Source: Verrucomicrobiota bacterium
Lineage (GTDB): Bacteria > Verrucomicrobiota > Verrucomicrobiia > Opitutales > Opitutaceae
NCBI GenBank assembly: GCA_023399155.1
Contig: JAEWQP010000006.1
Span: 248,001-312,000, forward strand
Length of the DNA stretch: 64,000 bases
Direction: 5' to 3'
Part shown: positions 17,419 through 26,225 of the stretch, piece after piece
Layout: the number at the start of each line of letters is the position of its first letter
Numbering within the stretch: position 1 is the stretch's first letter
Translations under genes and position numbers: made by a program
Notes under the pieces: model-generated
What the model was told of the DNA's origin: nothing
Seen by the model: the letters and a program-made list of their open reading frames with translations, nothing else
The model's database searches: none

Positions 17419-18429
17419 ATGAAAACATCCCTTGTTTCCAAACTTTCTCTAGCACTCGCCCTCATCGGGGGCGCGTCTCTTTCCGCCGAGGCTAAGATGC
17501 TTGTCGGAATGGAGGCCGGAGTCGCCACGGGCGCCGACGGGTTCAAGACAGGGAACGCGGTCGTGGTGGCCTTCGCCTTTGAGCTCCCGAGCGAGTCCCT
17601 CATCCGCCACCTCAAAGACAAGGGGATCCTTTACGAAGATTCGGGAACTCTGGGATTCGGGGCGGAAGGTGAAAAGCACTATGGGCGGCGCCACTTCATG
17701 GAGCTACTGTCGGTGTTTTCGGCGCCGGCAATGTTGACGGCACTCCACGGCATGCGGGAGCTGGGGCTCGTCGAGGCTGGAGCCCTGTCGGTTTCTCAAG
17801 ACGGCCTGCCAACGTGTATCGCTTTGGGCGGTCACTCGTGGATCGTCCGTCAGGTGGATTGGCGCGCTCGGCGGGTATTTGTCGAGCCAACCTCTGAAGG
17901 AGGCAAGGGTGCGTGGATCGGGAGCGGCCAGGGGCTCAGTCACAAGCTGGCCCAATCGATCAAGACAGTTTTGATCTCAAGCGAGGCCTCACCGCTTTGG
18001 AGCACCCGTGCGACAGCGGCGATGGTTCGCAATCGTGAGGAACACGTCTACCTCAGACAGGATACGCACGTCCTCGTATTCTCTCTGAATCAAGGACGGG
18101 CTCGATGGCTGAACTTCGCGGGTGGAATGGTGAATGAGCTGATCGCTTCTCATCTCGCGCGAGTGCAGGGAATCTCGGGTCAGGCCGATGATCTTTCGGT
18201 GACGTTTACGGAGGCAGTCGACGGCCAGAAGCTGGCCGAGACGCTATCGAACACCAGCGCCGTGGATGTCGCTGCAGGGGCGATATTTGACGATGATGCA
18301 CTCGAGGCTCTGAAGTTCAGCGAGTGTTTATCCCGGGATGTGAGTCAGCAGCTCATGCGCGCGCGTCGGGTCGACGTCGAAACGATTTCCTCGATCCTGA
18401 GCGCCAAGACGGTTGTGGTAATGATGTGA
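17419..18429 (+). pseudogene. Chimeric ORF: signal-peptide-like head joined to the C-terminal region of an Lhr-like helicase
   Basis: 336 residues from ATG 17419, with a G-rich stretch just before it. The first 23 residues (MKTSLVSKLSLALALIGG through AEA) look like a Sec signal peptide. From about residue 58 the sequence resembles the region after the RecA motor in Lhr-like DEAD/DEAH helicases: GRRHFMELLSVFSAP, HGMRELGLVEAG, SWIVRQVDWRARRVFVEPTSEGGKGAWIGSGQGLSH and, later, ARWLNFAGGMVNELIA. The ATPase and helicase motifs are absent. Local sequence looks less GC-biased than its neighbours, consistent with acquired DNA. I judge it a remnant or fusion from gene decay or transfer, not a working helicase. 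The homology call rests on remembered family patterns. Confidence 0.55.
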
Positions 18430-18693
18430 CGTGTTCGGCGCCCGAGGAAGCCGCTGGGCTCGCGTTTGTCGATTTGAGCACTCCGATCTCCAAACGCCAT
18501 GACCTACCGGTTTCGGCAATTGGGCTCGGCTCCTAGTGCCGCCCTGTCGGCACGACCTCCGTTCCACCGAAGGCGTCGGCACGACTCCTACCCAAATTCG
18601 GGTCTCGCAAGGACATTTCGACGTCGTTTTGCGGTTTTCGCCAATTTCGGCTGCGGAAAACGGTAAGCTTTGCAGAGAAACAGGGCAAAGCAT

Positions 18694-18783
18694 GTCGGGG
18701 TGAGTTCTTCAGACTCTCCTCTGAAACGGGGTTTTCGATGCAGTCACGCGTCGGGGCGACTTCTGGTAACGTCGGGGCGACTT
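18694..18783. repeat. Three direct copies of GTCGGGGYGASTT upstream of mraZ
   Basis: GTCGGGGTGAGTT is at 18694-18706. GTCGGGGCGACTT is at 18750-18762 and again at 18771-18783. The last two are 21 bases apart (two helical turns), as expected for a protein-binding array on one DNA face. The binding protein is unknown. Confidence 0.6.
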
Positions 18784-18883
18784 GGCAGTTTTAACATCGC
18801 GCTCCAGAAGCGCATTTTTGGCCCATCTCTGTGGCGCCGCGGAGTGGGGGGCGAAATGGGCGGATTTCCAGGCCCACGAGAAT

Positions 18884-18954
18884 TGTGAATAACCCGGTTG
18901 CGCGGGCGCGGCTTTGCACTCGGAAAAAGCGCGGGAACGCCGCCCTGTGAATAA
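18884..18954. promoter_or_regulatory. Two DnaA-box matches (TTATTCACA on the minus strand)
   Basis: TGTGAATAA occurs at 18884-18892 and 18946-18954. Its complement TTATTCACA fits the consensus TTATNCACA exactly. Both have the same orientation and lie 62 bases apart, about 110-180 bases before mraZ. Two exact 9-base matches this close together are unlikely by chance in high-GC DNA. They may let DnaA influence dcw transcription. An origin function is possible but not shown. Confidence 0.5.
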
Positions 18955-19005
18955 CTTGTGAAGAGGTGAATTACTCAGAATCGGCGCACTTACGCTTGAC
19001 CCGGG

Positions 19006-19039
19006 TGGGGTGAAGTGGGATGAAGTGGGGCGTTGTGGT
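19006..19039 (+). promoter_or_regulatory. MraZ operator: period-10 TGGG boxes
   Basis: TGGG at 19006, 19016 and 19026, with a degenerate fourth copy (TGGT) at 19036, each exactly 10 bases apart (units TGGGGTGAAG, TGGGATGAAG, TGGGGCGTTG). MraZ is known to bind arrays of TGGG repeats spaced by one helical turn in front of its own operon. A possible -35 TTGACC (18996-19001) abuts the array, so binding would block or modulate the dcw promoter. No good -10 is visible. Confidence 0.8.
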
Positions 19040-19060
19040 TGACTGAACCTGCACGCATCC

Positions 19061-19516
19061 ATGGCTGTTGTCGCAAAGCCGTTTTATGTCGGGACCTACC
19101 GACATACGCTCGACGCCAAGAATCGTCTCACGATTCCGGCGAAGTGGCGCTTTGCGGGCGATGACGAGCAGGAGGTCTATCTGGCCCTGCCCCATCCCAA
19201 GGGTTACGTGCTGGTTCTGCCGCCGGCCGAGGTGCAGAAGCTCTACGATCGCATCTCGGCGCTGCCGCTGAGCGATGACCAGGCGCAGGAGTTCCAGCTG
19301 AAGTTTTTCTCCCAGGCCCACCAGTTCGGTTGCGACAAACAGGGCCGTATCAATCTTCCCGAGACACTGCTCAAGCGCGCCGGCATCGACCGCGATGTCG
19401 TACTTGTCGGTACGCTCAATAAGTTCGGACTGTGGAGCGCTGAACGCTGGGCGCCCATGGACCCTGAGACCAACGGCGAAAACCTCGGCGACCTCATGAA
19501 GCAGGTCGGCCTCTGA
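19061..19516 (+). CDS. mraZ: Transcriptional regulator MraZ
   Basis: 151 residues. Two AbrB-like MraZ repeats are visible. The first (residues 8-55) contains TYRHTLDAKNRLTIPAKWR. The second (about 85-130) contains FGCDKQGRINLPETLLKRAGI. The protein forms a ring and binds TGGG repeats upstream of the dcw cluster to repress or tune it, and such boxes lie 22-55 bases before this ATG. It is the first gene of the dcw cluster, as usual. The C-terminal tail after residue 135 is short and acidic. Confidence 0.95.
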   Translation: MAVVAKPFYVGTYRHTLDAKNRLTIPAKWRFAGDDEQEVYLALPHPKGYVLVLPPAEVQKLYDRISALPLSDDQAQEFQLKFFSQAHQFGCDKQGRINLPETLLKRAGIDRDVVLVGTLNKFGLWSAERWAPMDPETNGENLGDLMKQVGL

Positions 19517-19544
19517 TCGATCCAACCACCAACCGCCCACAACC

Positions 19545-19925
19545 ATGCGTCACACCATCTCACCGATTCGTCACGCCATCGGGAATCTTCTCGATGTTCT
19601 CGGTCTTCGTTCGCGTCGCTCGCTCTTCACCCCCGCCCGCCACCCCGAGTCGCGCCGGCGCTTCGCCGCCTACATGGCGCGCGTGCAGCCGCCGACCGAG
19701 GTTGCCGCGACGCGCCGCACGGCCCGCCTGCTCTCCGTCGGCGGGACGATGAGCCGCGGCTTCGTGCATCATGCGCCGGAGTCCGACGGTCCCAACGGGC
19801 ACCGTCGCGCCTTCCGGTTCATGAGCAGCGCGGGCGAGATTGCCAGCCTGCGCCGTGCCCGCGCCGAACAACGCTTCCACGCCACGCCCTTCCGCACGCT
19901 CCTTGATGCGCTGCGCGTCCGCTAA
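19545..19925 (+). CDS. Small basic protein between mraZ and rsmH, unknown
   Basis: 126 residues, very rich in Arg and Ala (RSRRSLFTPARHPESRRRFAAYMARV), with no transmembrane segment or known motif. It sits in the same direction 28 bases after mraZ and overlaps the start of rsmH. Arg/His-rich composition may mean RNA or membrane-surface binding, but that is conjecture. High-GC DNA gives Arg-rich spurious ORFs. However, the 388-base space between mraZ and rsmH would otherwise be unusual in this compact cluster, which favours a real lineage-specific gene. Confidence 0.5.
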   Translation: MRHTISPIRHAIGNLLDVLGLRSRRSLFTPARHPESRRRFAAYMARVQPPTEVAATRRTARLLSVGGTMSRGFVHHAPESDGPNGHRRAFRFMSSAGEIASLRRARAEQRFHATPFRTLLDALRVR

Positions 19926-20871
19926 CGTCCTCCTGCTTCACCTCGTGGGGCGGCACCTTCCAGTCCTGCTGGGCGAAACAGTGGGTCTGCTCGCGCCGCG
20001 CCTCGGTGCCCGCCTGCTCGATTGCACATTCGGCGGGGGAGGGCATACGCGGGCGCTGCTGGAGTCGGCCGACGGCGTGCAGGTGGTGGCGATCGACCGC
20101 GATCCCGCCGCCGCGGCGCGCGCCGAGGCGGTGCGCGCGGAGTTCGGCGAAAGGTTTACGTTCGTTCGAGGCAACTTCGCCGATCTCGAGACCCTGCCCG
20201 GCACGGTCTCGGGTTTCGACGGCATCCTCTTCGACCTCGGCGTCTCGTCCTTCCAGTTTGACGAGGCGCAGCGGGGTTTCTCCTTCCGGGCCGACGCGCC
20301 GCTCGACATGCGCATGGATCCCCAGAGCGGCGTGCCGGCCTCGCGCTGGCTCGAAACCGCCTCGCGCGAGCAGCTCGTGGAGGCGGTTCGCGATTTTGGC
20401 GAGGACCACAACTGGCGTCGCATCGTCGACGCGATCCTCGCCGCCCGCGGCACCGGACGGCTCGCGACGACCGCGGGCCTGGCCACGCTCATCGATGAGC
20501 TGACACCCGCGCGCGTGCGTGCGACCTCGTCGATCCATCCCGCCACGCGCACGTTCCAGGGCGTCCGCATCGCCATCAACGGCGAACTCGAGGCAATCCG
20601 GCGCGCGCTGCCCGCGGCCTTTGCCCGGCTCGCACCCGGGGGCGTGCTCGCCGTGATCAGTTTCCATTCTCTCGAGGACCGCATCGTGAAGCGGTTCTTC
20701 CGCGAACTCGCCGGCCTGCCCGTCGACGAGAACGACAGCCGCGACCAGCAGTCGCGCGAGCGTCACGGCGCGCTGCTCACGCGCCGCCCCGTGGCGCCCG
20801 GCGAGGCCGAGGTCGCCCTCAACCCGCGCAGCCGCTCCGCGCGCCTGCGCGCCATCCGGAGGCTCCCATGA
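19906..20871 (+). CDS. rsmH: 16S rRNA (cytosine-1402-N4)-methyltransferase
   Basis: About 321 residues if ATG 19906 is used. A GTG at 19945 (VGRHLPVLLGET) is an equally good start, and longer forms would read into the previous gene. RsmH (MraW) methylates N4 of C1402 in the ribosomal P site. Visible motifs are LLDCTFGGGGHTRALLE (SAM-binding motif I), GFDGILFDLGVSSFQFD, RGFSFRADAPLDMRMD, FQGVRIAINGELE, and LAVISFHSLEDRIVKRFF. The ATGA at its stop starts ftsL. This is the standard second dcw function. Confidence 0.93.
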   Translation: MRCASANVLLLHLVGRHLPVLLGETVGLLAPRLGARLLDCTFGGGGHTRALLESADGVQVVAIDRDPAAAARAEAVRAEFGERFTFVRGNFADLETLPGTVSGFDGILFDLGVSSFQFDEAQRGFSFRADAPLDMRMDPQSGVPASRWLETASREQLVEAVRDFGEDHNWRRIVDAILAARGTGRLATTAGLATLIDELTPARVRATSSIHPATRTFQGVRIAINGELEAIRRALPAAFARLAPGGVLAVISFHSLEDRIVKRFFRELAGLPVDENDSRDQQSRERHGALLTRRPVAPGEAEVALNPRSRSARLRAIRRLP

Positions 20872-21260
20872 GCAAGACACAGGGCAGGATTCGTTCCGCA
20901 GGCACCGGTGCACTGGCCATCATGACACTGCTCATGGTCGGCTACATCGGTGCGATCGCGTTCACCACCGTCTGGCTGCGCCATCGCATTTCTGTCGCGG
21001 CCAACGCCTCGCGCGCACTCGAGGTGCAGATGGCCGAGGTGCAGCGCAAGATCGACGGCGTCAACGCCGACATCGCCCGCGCCGAGAGCCCGGCGCAGCT
21101 GCTGGTGCAGAACACATCGCTCGGGCTCAACCTCGTGCGGCCCGGCGAGCAGCAGATCGTGCGCACGTCAGACGATGTCGAGCGTCGCCTCGCCACGAAA
21201 CGCTTCAACCAGCTCCTCTCGCGCAGCCCGAACCCGCGTCCGGCGACGGCCGGTCCCTGA
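20868..21260 (+). CDS. ftsL: FtsL-like bitopic division protein
   Basis: 130 residues: a short basic cytoplasmic head, one transmembrane helix (residues about 15-36, GALAIMTLLMVGYIGAIAFTTVW), then a Leu/Ala/Glu-rich stretch (RALEVQMAEVQRKIDGVNADIARAES) that fits a coiled coil. Sequence identity in FtsL is always low, so the call rests on size, topology and position between rsmH and ftsI. FtsL would join FtsB and FtsQ in the divisome complex that activates FtsW-FtsI. The start overlaps the rsmH stop. Confidence 0.75.
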   Translation: MSKTQGRIRSAGTGALAIMTLLMVGYIGAIAFTTVWLRHRISVAANASRALEVQMAEVQRKIDGVNADIARAESPAQLLVQNTSLGLNLVRPGEQQIVRTSDDVERRLATKRFNQLLSRSPNPRPATAGP

Positions 21261-21294
21261 CCCGCTGCCGCTTCCACGCGCCCACGCTCACCCG

Positions 21295-23103
21295 ATGAAA
21301 CGCAGCTTCGCCTCCAGCTACCGGCTCGTGCTGGTCTGTGTGCTCGTGACGGCAGCGTTCACCGGGATCGGCGTGCGGCTGGTCTACCTGCAGGTCATCG
21401 ACCGCGACCGCTACGTGGCCGAGGTCGAGCGCACGCGCAAGCGCGTGCAGGTGATCAGCGCCCGCCGCGGCGAGATCCGCGATTCCAACGGAAACGTCTT
21501 CGCGACGAACCGCTCGTTTATCGAGGTCGGGGTGGATCCGCAGGCGATCAAGCCCGACGACGAGGCCAAGGCCCCGCAGCTCGCGCGGTTGCTGGGCGTT
21601 TCCCAGTCGGACGTGATCGAGGCGTTCCGGCGCAAGGCACAGGTGGTGGCCGGCACGCAGGAGATGCGGCAGATCCGCTGGACCAAGCTCGCCGCGGCGA
21701 TTGACGAGCCGACTTACGAGCAGGTGCAGCAGCTCGGCATCAAGGGCGTCTACGGCAACCGGCAGTTCCGGCGCGTGTATCCAGACGGCACACGCGCCGC
21801 CCACGTGGTCGGCTACGTGAACCGCGAGGGCACCGCCGTCATGGGGGTGGAGCACTACCTCGATTTCTACCTGCGGGGGCAGGACGGCTGGGTCGAGTCG
21901 GAGCGTGACGGGCTGCGCCGGGAGCTCGCGCAGTTCCGCTCGCGCGAGATCGCGCCCGCCGACGGACACAACGCGGTCCTCTCCATCGACAGCGTGGTGC
22001 AGACCTACATCGAGCAGGAGATGCGCGAGATCGTGCGGCGGTTCAATCCGCTCGGCGCCTCGATCATCGTGAGCGACCCGCGCGACGGATTCATCCTCGG
22101 CCTGGCGAACTACCCGACCTTTGACCTGAACGAGTTCAACAAGGCCGACATCGCCTCGCAGCGGAACATCTCCATCACCGACATCTTCGAGCCCGGATCG
22201 ACCTTCAAGATCGTCGCCGGCTCGGCTGCGCTCAACGAGGGCCTGGTCACGCCCGCCTCGAGGTTCAATTGCGGCGAGGATACGATGCAGTTCCGCGGAC
22301 GCACCGTGCGCCTGCCGCGCGATTCCCACGACCACGGCGTGATGACCGTGCAGGAGATCATGGAGCTTTCCAGCAACCGCGGCGCGGCCCGGCTGGGCGG
22401 CGTGCTCGGCGAGGACCGGCTCTATCGCTACGCGCGCGCCTTCGGTTTCGGCGAAGCGTCCGGATTCGCGCTCGGCGGCGAGGTCTCGGGCATGCTCGCG
22501 CCGGTGAGGAACTGGGACGGCCTCACGATTTCCCGCCTGCCCATGGGCCATGCCATCGGCGCCACCCCGATGCAGATCCACATGGCGATGGCCTCGATCG
22601 CCAATGGCGGGGTGCTCATGCGGCCGCAGGTCGTGCGCCGGATCGAGGACAAGGACGGCATCCTCGTGCATGAGTTCACGCCCAGTGCGCGGCGACGCGT
22701 CATCCGCGAGGACACGGCTGAGCTGATGTCGCGGCTGCTCGTCGGGGTGGTCTCGCCCAAGGGCACCGCACCGAAGGCGGCGATCCCGGGGTTCGAGGTC
22801 GCGGGCAAGACGGGCACGACGCAGAAGATCATCGATGGTCGGTATTCACGTACCCACCACGTCGGCTCCTTTGTCGGGTTCTTCCCCGCGAGCCGCCCGC
22901 GCCTGGTGGTCAGCGTGATCATCGACGACGCCCGGCTCAACGGCACCGCCTACGGATCCACGGTCGCGGGCCCCTCCTTCAAGACCATCGCCGAGCAACT
23001 GATCCAGTACTACGGCATCTCGCCCACCCAGTCGCTCCCCGCCGGCACCGCCGTCGCCCAGAGCGGCTCCAACCGCCCCCCCAGCCGTGATCGGCTTCAT
23101 TGA
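21295..23103 (+). CDS. ftsI: Peptidoglycan transpeptidase FtsI (PBP3)
   Basis: 602 residues from ATG 21295. The longer frame runs out of phase through ftsL and is rejected. A short head, one transmembrane helix (LVLVCVLVTAAFTGIGVRLVYLQ) and a dimerisation/pedestal domain (RRGEIRDSNGNVFATN) are followed by the transpeptidase. That domain has SxxK as STFK near residue 301, SxN as SSN near 358 and KTG as AGKTGTTQK near 504. It crosslinks septal peptidoglycan in the periplasm with FtsW. There are no PASTA domains. It lies between ftsL and murE, and its end overlaps the long, unlikely form of murE. Confidence 0.94.
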   Translation: MKRSFASSYRLVLVCVLVTAAFTGIGVRLVYLQVIDRDRYVAEVERTRKRVQVISARRGEIRDSNGNVFATNRSFIEVGVDPQAIKPDDEAKAPQLARLLGVSQSDVIEAFRRKAQVVAGTQEMRQIRWTKLAAAIDEPTYEQVQQLGIKGVYGNRQFRRVYPDGTRAAHVVGYVNREGTAVMGVEHYLDFYLRGQDGWVESERDGLRRELAQFRSREIAPADGHNAVLSIDSVVQTYIEQEMREIVRRFNPLGASIIVSDPRDGFILGLANYPTFDLNEFNKADIASQRNISITDIFEPGSTFKIVAGSAALNEGLVTPASRFNCGEDTMQFRGRTVRLPRDSHDHGVMTVQEIMELSSNRGAARLGGVLGEDRLYRYARAFGFGEASGFALGGEVSGMLAPVRNWDGLTISRLPMGHAIGATPMQIHMAMASIANGGVLMRPQVVRRIEDKDGILVHEFTPSARRRVIREDTAELMSRLLVGVVSPKGTAPKAAIPGFEVAGKTGTTQKIIDGRYSRTHHVGSFVGFFPASRPRLVVSVIIDDARLNGTAYGSTVAGPSFKTIAEQLIQYYGISPTQSLPAGTAVAQSGSNRPPSRDRLH

Positions 23104-23191
23104 ACCACGCACCGCAGTTTCCAATCCGCCGCCTCCGGGTATCGTTGAGCATCATCGGCGGCTGGTCCGCATTCGAAACAGGAGACGCATC

Positions 23192-24679
23192 ATGGGAAAA
23201 ACTCTGGGTGACCTCTTCCGCGGCATCCCGCTCGTCGGGTCCAAGGGCTCGCTCGACACCGCCATCAACGCGGTCGTGATCGACAGCCGGCGCGTGACGC
23301 CCGGCTGCCTGTTCTTCGCCTTGCCCGGGCTGCGCGCCGATGGCGCCAGTTTCATCGACGAGGCGATCAATCGCGGCGCCGCCGCCATCGTGACCTCGCG
23401 GCCGCAGTCGCTCGTGCCCTCGCGCGTGACCATGCTTCAGGTGGAAAATCCCCGCGCCGTCCTCGCCGATGTCGCGCGCCGCTTCCACAACGCGCCCGAC
23501 AAGGCGCTGGAACTCATCGGCGTCACCGGCACCAACGGCAAGAGCACGGTCACGCACGTGATCAAGCACCTGCTCGGTGGAACCGACCGCGTGGGGCTGA
23601 TCGGCACGATCTCCTACGACCTCGGGCTGCGCACGCTGCCCTCCTACAAGACGACACCGGAGTCGATCGACCTCTACGGCATGCTCGCGCAGATCCGCGA
23701 GGCCGGATGCCGCTCCGCCGTGATGGAGGTGAGTTCGCACGGCATCGACCAGCAGCGCGTGCGCGGCATGGAGTTCGCCGCCGTCGCATTCACCAACCTC
23801 ACGCGCGACCATCTCGACTACCACGGCACCCTGGAAAACTACTTTGAGGTGAAGACGCGCCTGTTCGTCGGCGCGACCGGCGCGCTGCCCCGCGTGGCCA
23901 CGATCAACCTGGACGACCCGAGGGGACACGAGCTGCTCGCCCGCATCCCGGCGGGCGTGAACGCGGTGACCCACGGCACCGTGCCGGATGCGTTGATCCG
24001 CGCAAGCGAGGTGCAGACGGCGTTCGAAGCGACGACATTCACGCTCACCTGGCCGGGCGGCACAGCGCGCGTGCGCTCGCATTTGCTCGGTGGATACAAT
24101 GTGAGTAACTTGCTCTGCGCCTTCGCCGTGTGCCATGGGCTGGGACGCGACCTGCATGCGCTACTGCCTCGCCTGGCGTCGCTTCCGGGAATCCCGGGTC
24201 GCATGGAGCGGATCGAAAACGAGTTTGGGTATAACGTGCTGGTCGACTACGCCCACACGGACGACGCGCTCCGGAACGCCCTCGGCATGCTGCGCGCCAT
24301 CACGCCGGGCCGCGTGCTCGTGGTCTTCGGCTGCGGCGGCAATCGCGACCGCACCAAACGCCCGCGCATGACCGCGGCCGTGCAGGAGCTCTCCGACTTC
24401 GCGTGGGCCACGGCGGACAATCCCCGCAAGGAGGCCCTCGAGCAGATCTTCGCCGACATGCGCGGCGGCATCAGTGATCCCGCCCGCATCACCTTCGTCG
24501 ACGACCGCCGCCGCGCCATCAGCCTCGCGCTGGACGAGGCCAGGCCCGGCGACTCGCTCCTCATCGCCGGCAAGGGCCACGAGCCGTTCCAGGAATTTGG
24601 AGACACGGTGATCACCTTCGACGACCGCCAGGTCGCGCGCGAGCTGATCGCGGTGAAGAAGATGAAGGCGCAGCTTTGA
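23192..24679 (+). CDS. murE: UDP-MurNAc-L-Ala-D-Glu:meso-DAP ligase
   Basis: 495 residues from ATG 23192, chosen because AGGAGA precedes it at good spacing and MurE folds begin there. It adds the third stem-peptide residue in the cytosol using ATP. The P-loop is GVTGTNGKST (about residues 110-117), and TTPESIDLYGML and MEVSSHGIDQQR are typical of the central domain. The DNPRKE motif (near residue 409, TADNPRKEALEQIF) marks meso-diaminopimelate specificity rather than lysine, consistent with a Gram-negative A1-gamma peptidoglycan. It lies 88 bases after ftsI. Confidence 0.95.
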   Translation: MGKTLGDLFRGIPLVGSKGSLDTAINAVVIDSRRVTPGCLFFALPGLRADGASFIDEAINRGAAAIVTSRPQSLVPSRVTMLQVENPRAVLADVARRFHNAPDKALELIGVTGTNGKSTVTHVIKHLLGGTDRVGLIGTISYDLGLRTLPSYKTTPESIDLYGMLAQIREAGCRSAVMEVSSHGIDQQRVRGMEFAAVAFTNLTRDHLDYHGTLENYFEVKTRLFVGATGALPRVATINLDDPRGHELLARIPAGVNAVTHGTVPDALIRASEVQTAFEATTFTLTWPGGTARVRSHLLGGYNVSNLLCAFAVCHGLGRDLHALLPRLASLPGIPGRMERIENEFGYNVLVDYAHTDDALRNALGMLRAITPGRVLVVFGCGGNRDRTKRPRMTAAVQELSDFAWATADNPRKEALEQIFADMRGGISDPARITFVDDRRRAISLALDEARPGDSLLIAGKGHEPFQEFGDTVITFDDRQVARELIAVKKMKAQL

Positions 24680-24788
24680 CCATGTCGCTTCCACCCCAGG
24701 CAGGGCGAATCCCCGCGATGAGCCGTCGGCTGCGCCCCGTGCCGGACTGCGGCCCGGCCGGGATGCCTCGTCCTACCTAGAAACTTAC

Positions 24789-26225
24789 ATGTCTGTGTTC
24801 GACCCCAGGGCCCTCGCCGCCGATTCCGGCGGCACGTGGCACGGCTTTCCCGCCGTGTCCCCGACCGGCTTTGGCATCGACTCGCGCACGCTGGTGGCGG
24901 GTCAGGCGTTCGTCGCGCTGACGACCGGGCGGCGCGACGGCCACGAGTTCCTCGGCGAGGCCGCCGGGCGCGGTGCCTCCGCCGCCGTCGTCTCGCGCCT
25001 CGTTCCCGGCACGCGCCTGCCTCAGCTGCTCGTGCCCGACACGCTCGCCGCCCTGCAGGCGCTCGCCCGGGCGCATCGCGCGCGCTTTGCGCGACCGGTC
25101 GTCGCCGTGACGGGCAGCGCGGGCAAGACCTCGACCAAGGACCTGCTCGCCGTGCTGCTCGGTTCGCCCGATGTTGTACTGGCGACCGAGGGCAATCTCA
25201 ACAACCACATCGGCGTGCCGCTCACGCTGCTGCGGCTCGATCCCGCCCGTCATGAGGCCGCCGTGATCGAGGCCGGCATCAGCGGCCCGGGGGAGATGGA
25301 CGTCTTGGGTGAGCTGATACGGCCGGACGTGGCCGTGATCACCCTGGTCGCTCCGGCGCACCTCGACCGCCTCCGCTCCGTCGCGGGCGTCGCGGGCGAG
25401 AAGGCGCGCCTGGCCGCGCATCTGCGCGACGGCGGCGTGGCGGTGTTTCCCGCGAGTTGCCTGGAACACGAGGCCTTTCGCGGCATCCCGCGACCCGTGC
25501 TCGTCGCCACCCCGCCGGATTTCCGGCCGGCGATCCTGCCGGCGCGGGCCCTGGCGGTGCCCTTCGTCGCGCGCCAGTCGGGCGAGGCCACGCAACTTTG
25601 CCTCACCTGGCACGGCTCGGTGGAGGAGTTCGATTTTCGTCGCGTCAGCACCGGGATGGCCGGCAACGCCGCGCTTGCGCTTGCCGCGGCCCTGCACCTC
25701 GGCGTCGATGCGGACACCCTGCGCACGCGGGTGCACGCGTGGCGCCCCGCCGCGATGCGCGGCGAGATCATCCGTCGCGACGATGGCATCGTCTACCTCG
25801 ACTGCTACAACGCCAACCCGGCGTCGATGCTCGACGCCCTCGAGACCTTCGCGGCGCTGGCGCCGGCTGCCGGGCCCCGGCTCTTCGTGGTCGGCTGCAT
25901 GGAGGAACTTGGCGCCGACTCGGCGGCGCTGCACCGTGCCACGGGCGAGCGCTGGCCGGTGCGCGAGGGCGACCGGTTGATCATCTTCGGCACGCAGGCC
26001 GGCGATCTGGCCGAGGGCGTGCGCTCGCGGCATCGCGATGCGGACCTGTGGGTCAACCCGGAACGGGCCGCCGCGACGAACGCGCTGCGCGAGTTCCGGG
26101 GTGCGATCTTTCTCAAGGGCAGCCGTCGCTACGCGCTCGAGACGCTGCTCGAGGGCGAGCTCGCGGCCGGCGCCGGCATGCACCGCCGGGCGAGCGGGGG
26201 AGGGGAGGTGCGCGCCGCATGCTGA
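24789..26225 (+). CDS. murF: UDP-MurNAc-tripeptide:D-Ala-D-Ala ligase
   Basis: 478 residues. It adds D-Ala-D-Ala to complete the UDP-MurNAc pentapeptide. Visible are the N-terminal domain (GIDSRTLVAGQAFVAL), the P-loop AVTGSAGKTSTKD near residues 106-118, the ATEGNLNNHIGVPLTLL block that follows in every MurF, and YLDCYNANPASMLDALE in the C-terminal domain. It is 109 bases after murE, and its 3' end overlaps mraY by seven bases. The product is used by MraY, encoded next. Confidence 0.95.
   Translation: MSVFDPRALAADSGGTWHGFPAVSPTGFGIDSRTLVAGQAFVALTTGRRDGHEFLGEAAGRGASAAVVSRLVPGTRLPQLLVPDTLAALQALARAHRARFARPVVAVTGSAGKTSTKDLLAVLLGSPDVVLATEGNLNNHIGVPLTLLRLDPARHEAAVIEAGISGPGEMDVLGELIRPDVAVITLVAPAHLDRLRSVAGVAGEKARLAAHLRDGGVAVFPASCLEHEAFRGIPRPVLVATPPDFRPAILPARALAVPFVARQSGEATQLCLTWHGSVEEFDFRRVSTGMAGNAALALAAALHLGVDADTLRTRVHAWRPAAMRGEIIRRDDGIVYLDCYNANPASMLDALETFAALAPAAGPRLFVVGCMEELGADSAALHRATGERWPVREGDRLIIFGTQAGDLAEGVRSRHRDADLWVNPERAAATNALREFRGAIFLKGSRRYALETLLEGELAAGAGMHRRASGGGEVRAAC

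Larger units (their letters stand above)
18430..19060. other. 631-base regulatory-looking region upstream of mraZ
   Basis: No protein gene is convincing here. The region holds an 11-base direct repeat GTCGGCACGAC (18546-18556 and 18575-18585), a 13-base repeat in three copies, two DnaA-box matches and the MraZ operator, all listed separately. Bases 18600-18700 are visibly less GC-rich than the flanks. Confidence 0.5.

Noticed and set aside
20950..21294. N-terminal extension of FtsI
   Set aside because: These codons are ftsL in another frame. The FtsI transmembrane segment follows directly after ATG 21295.
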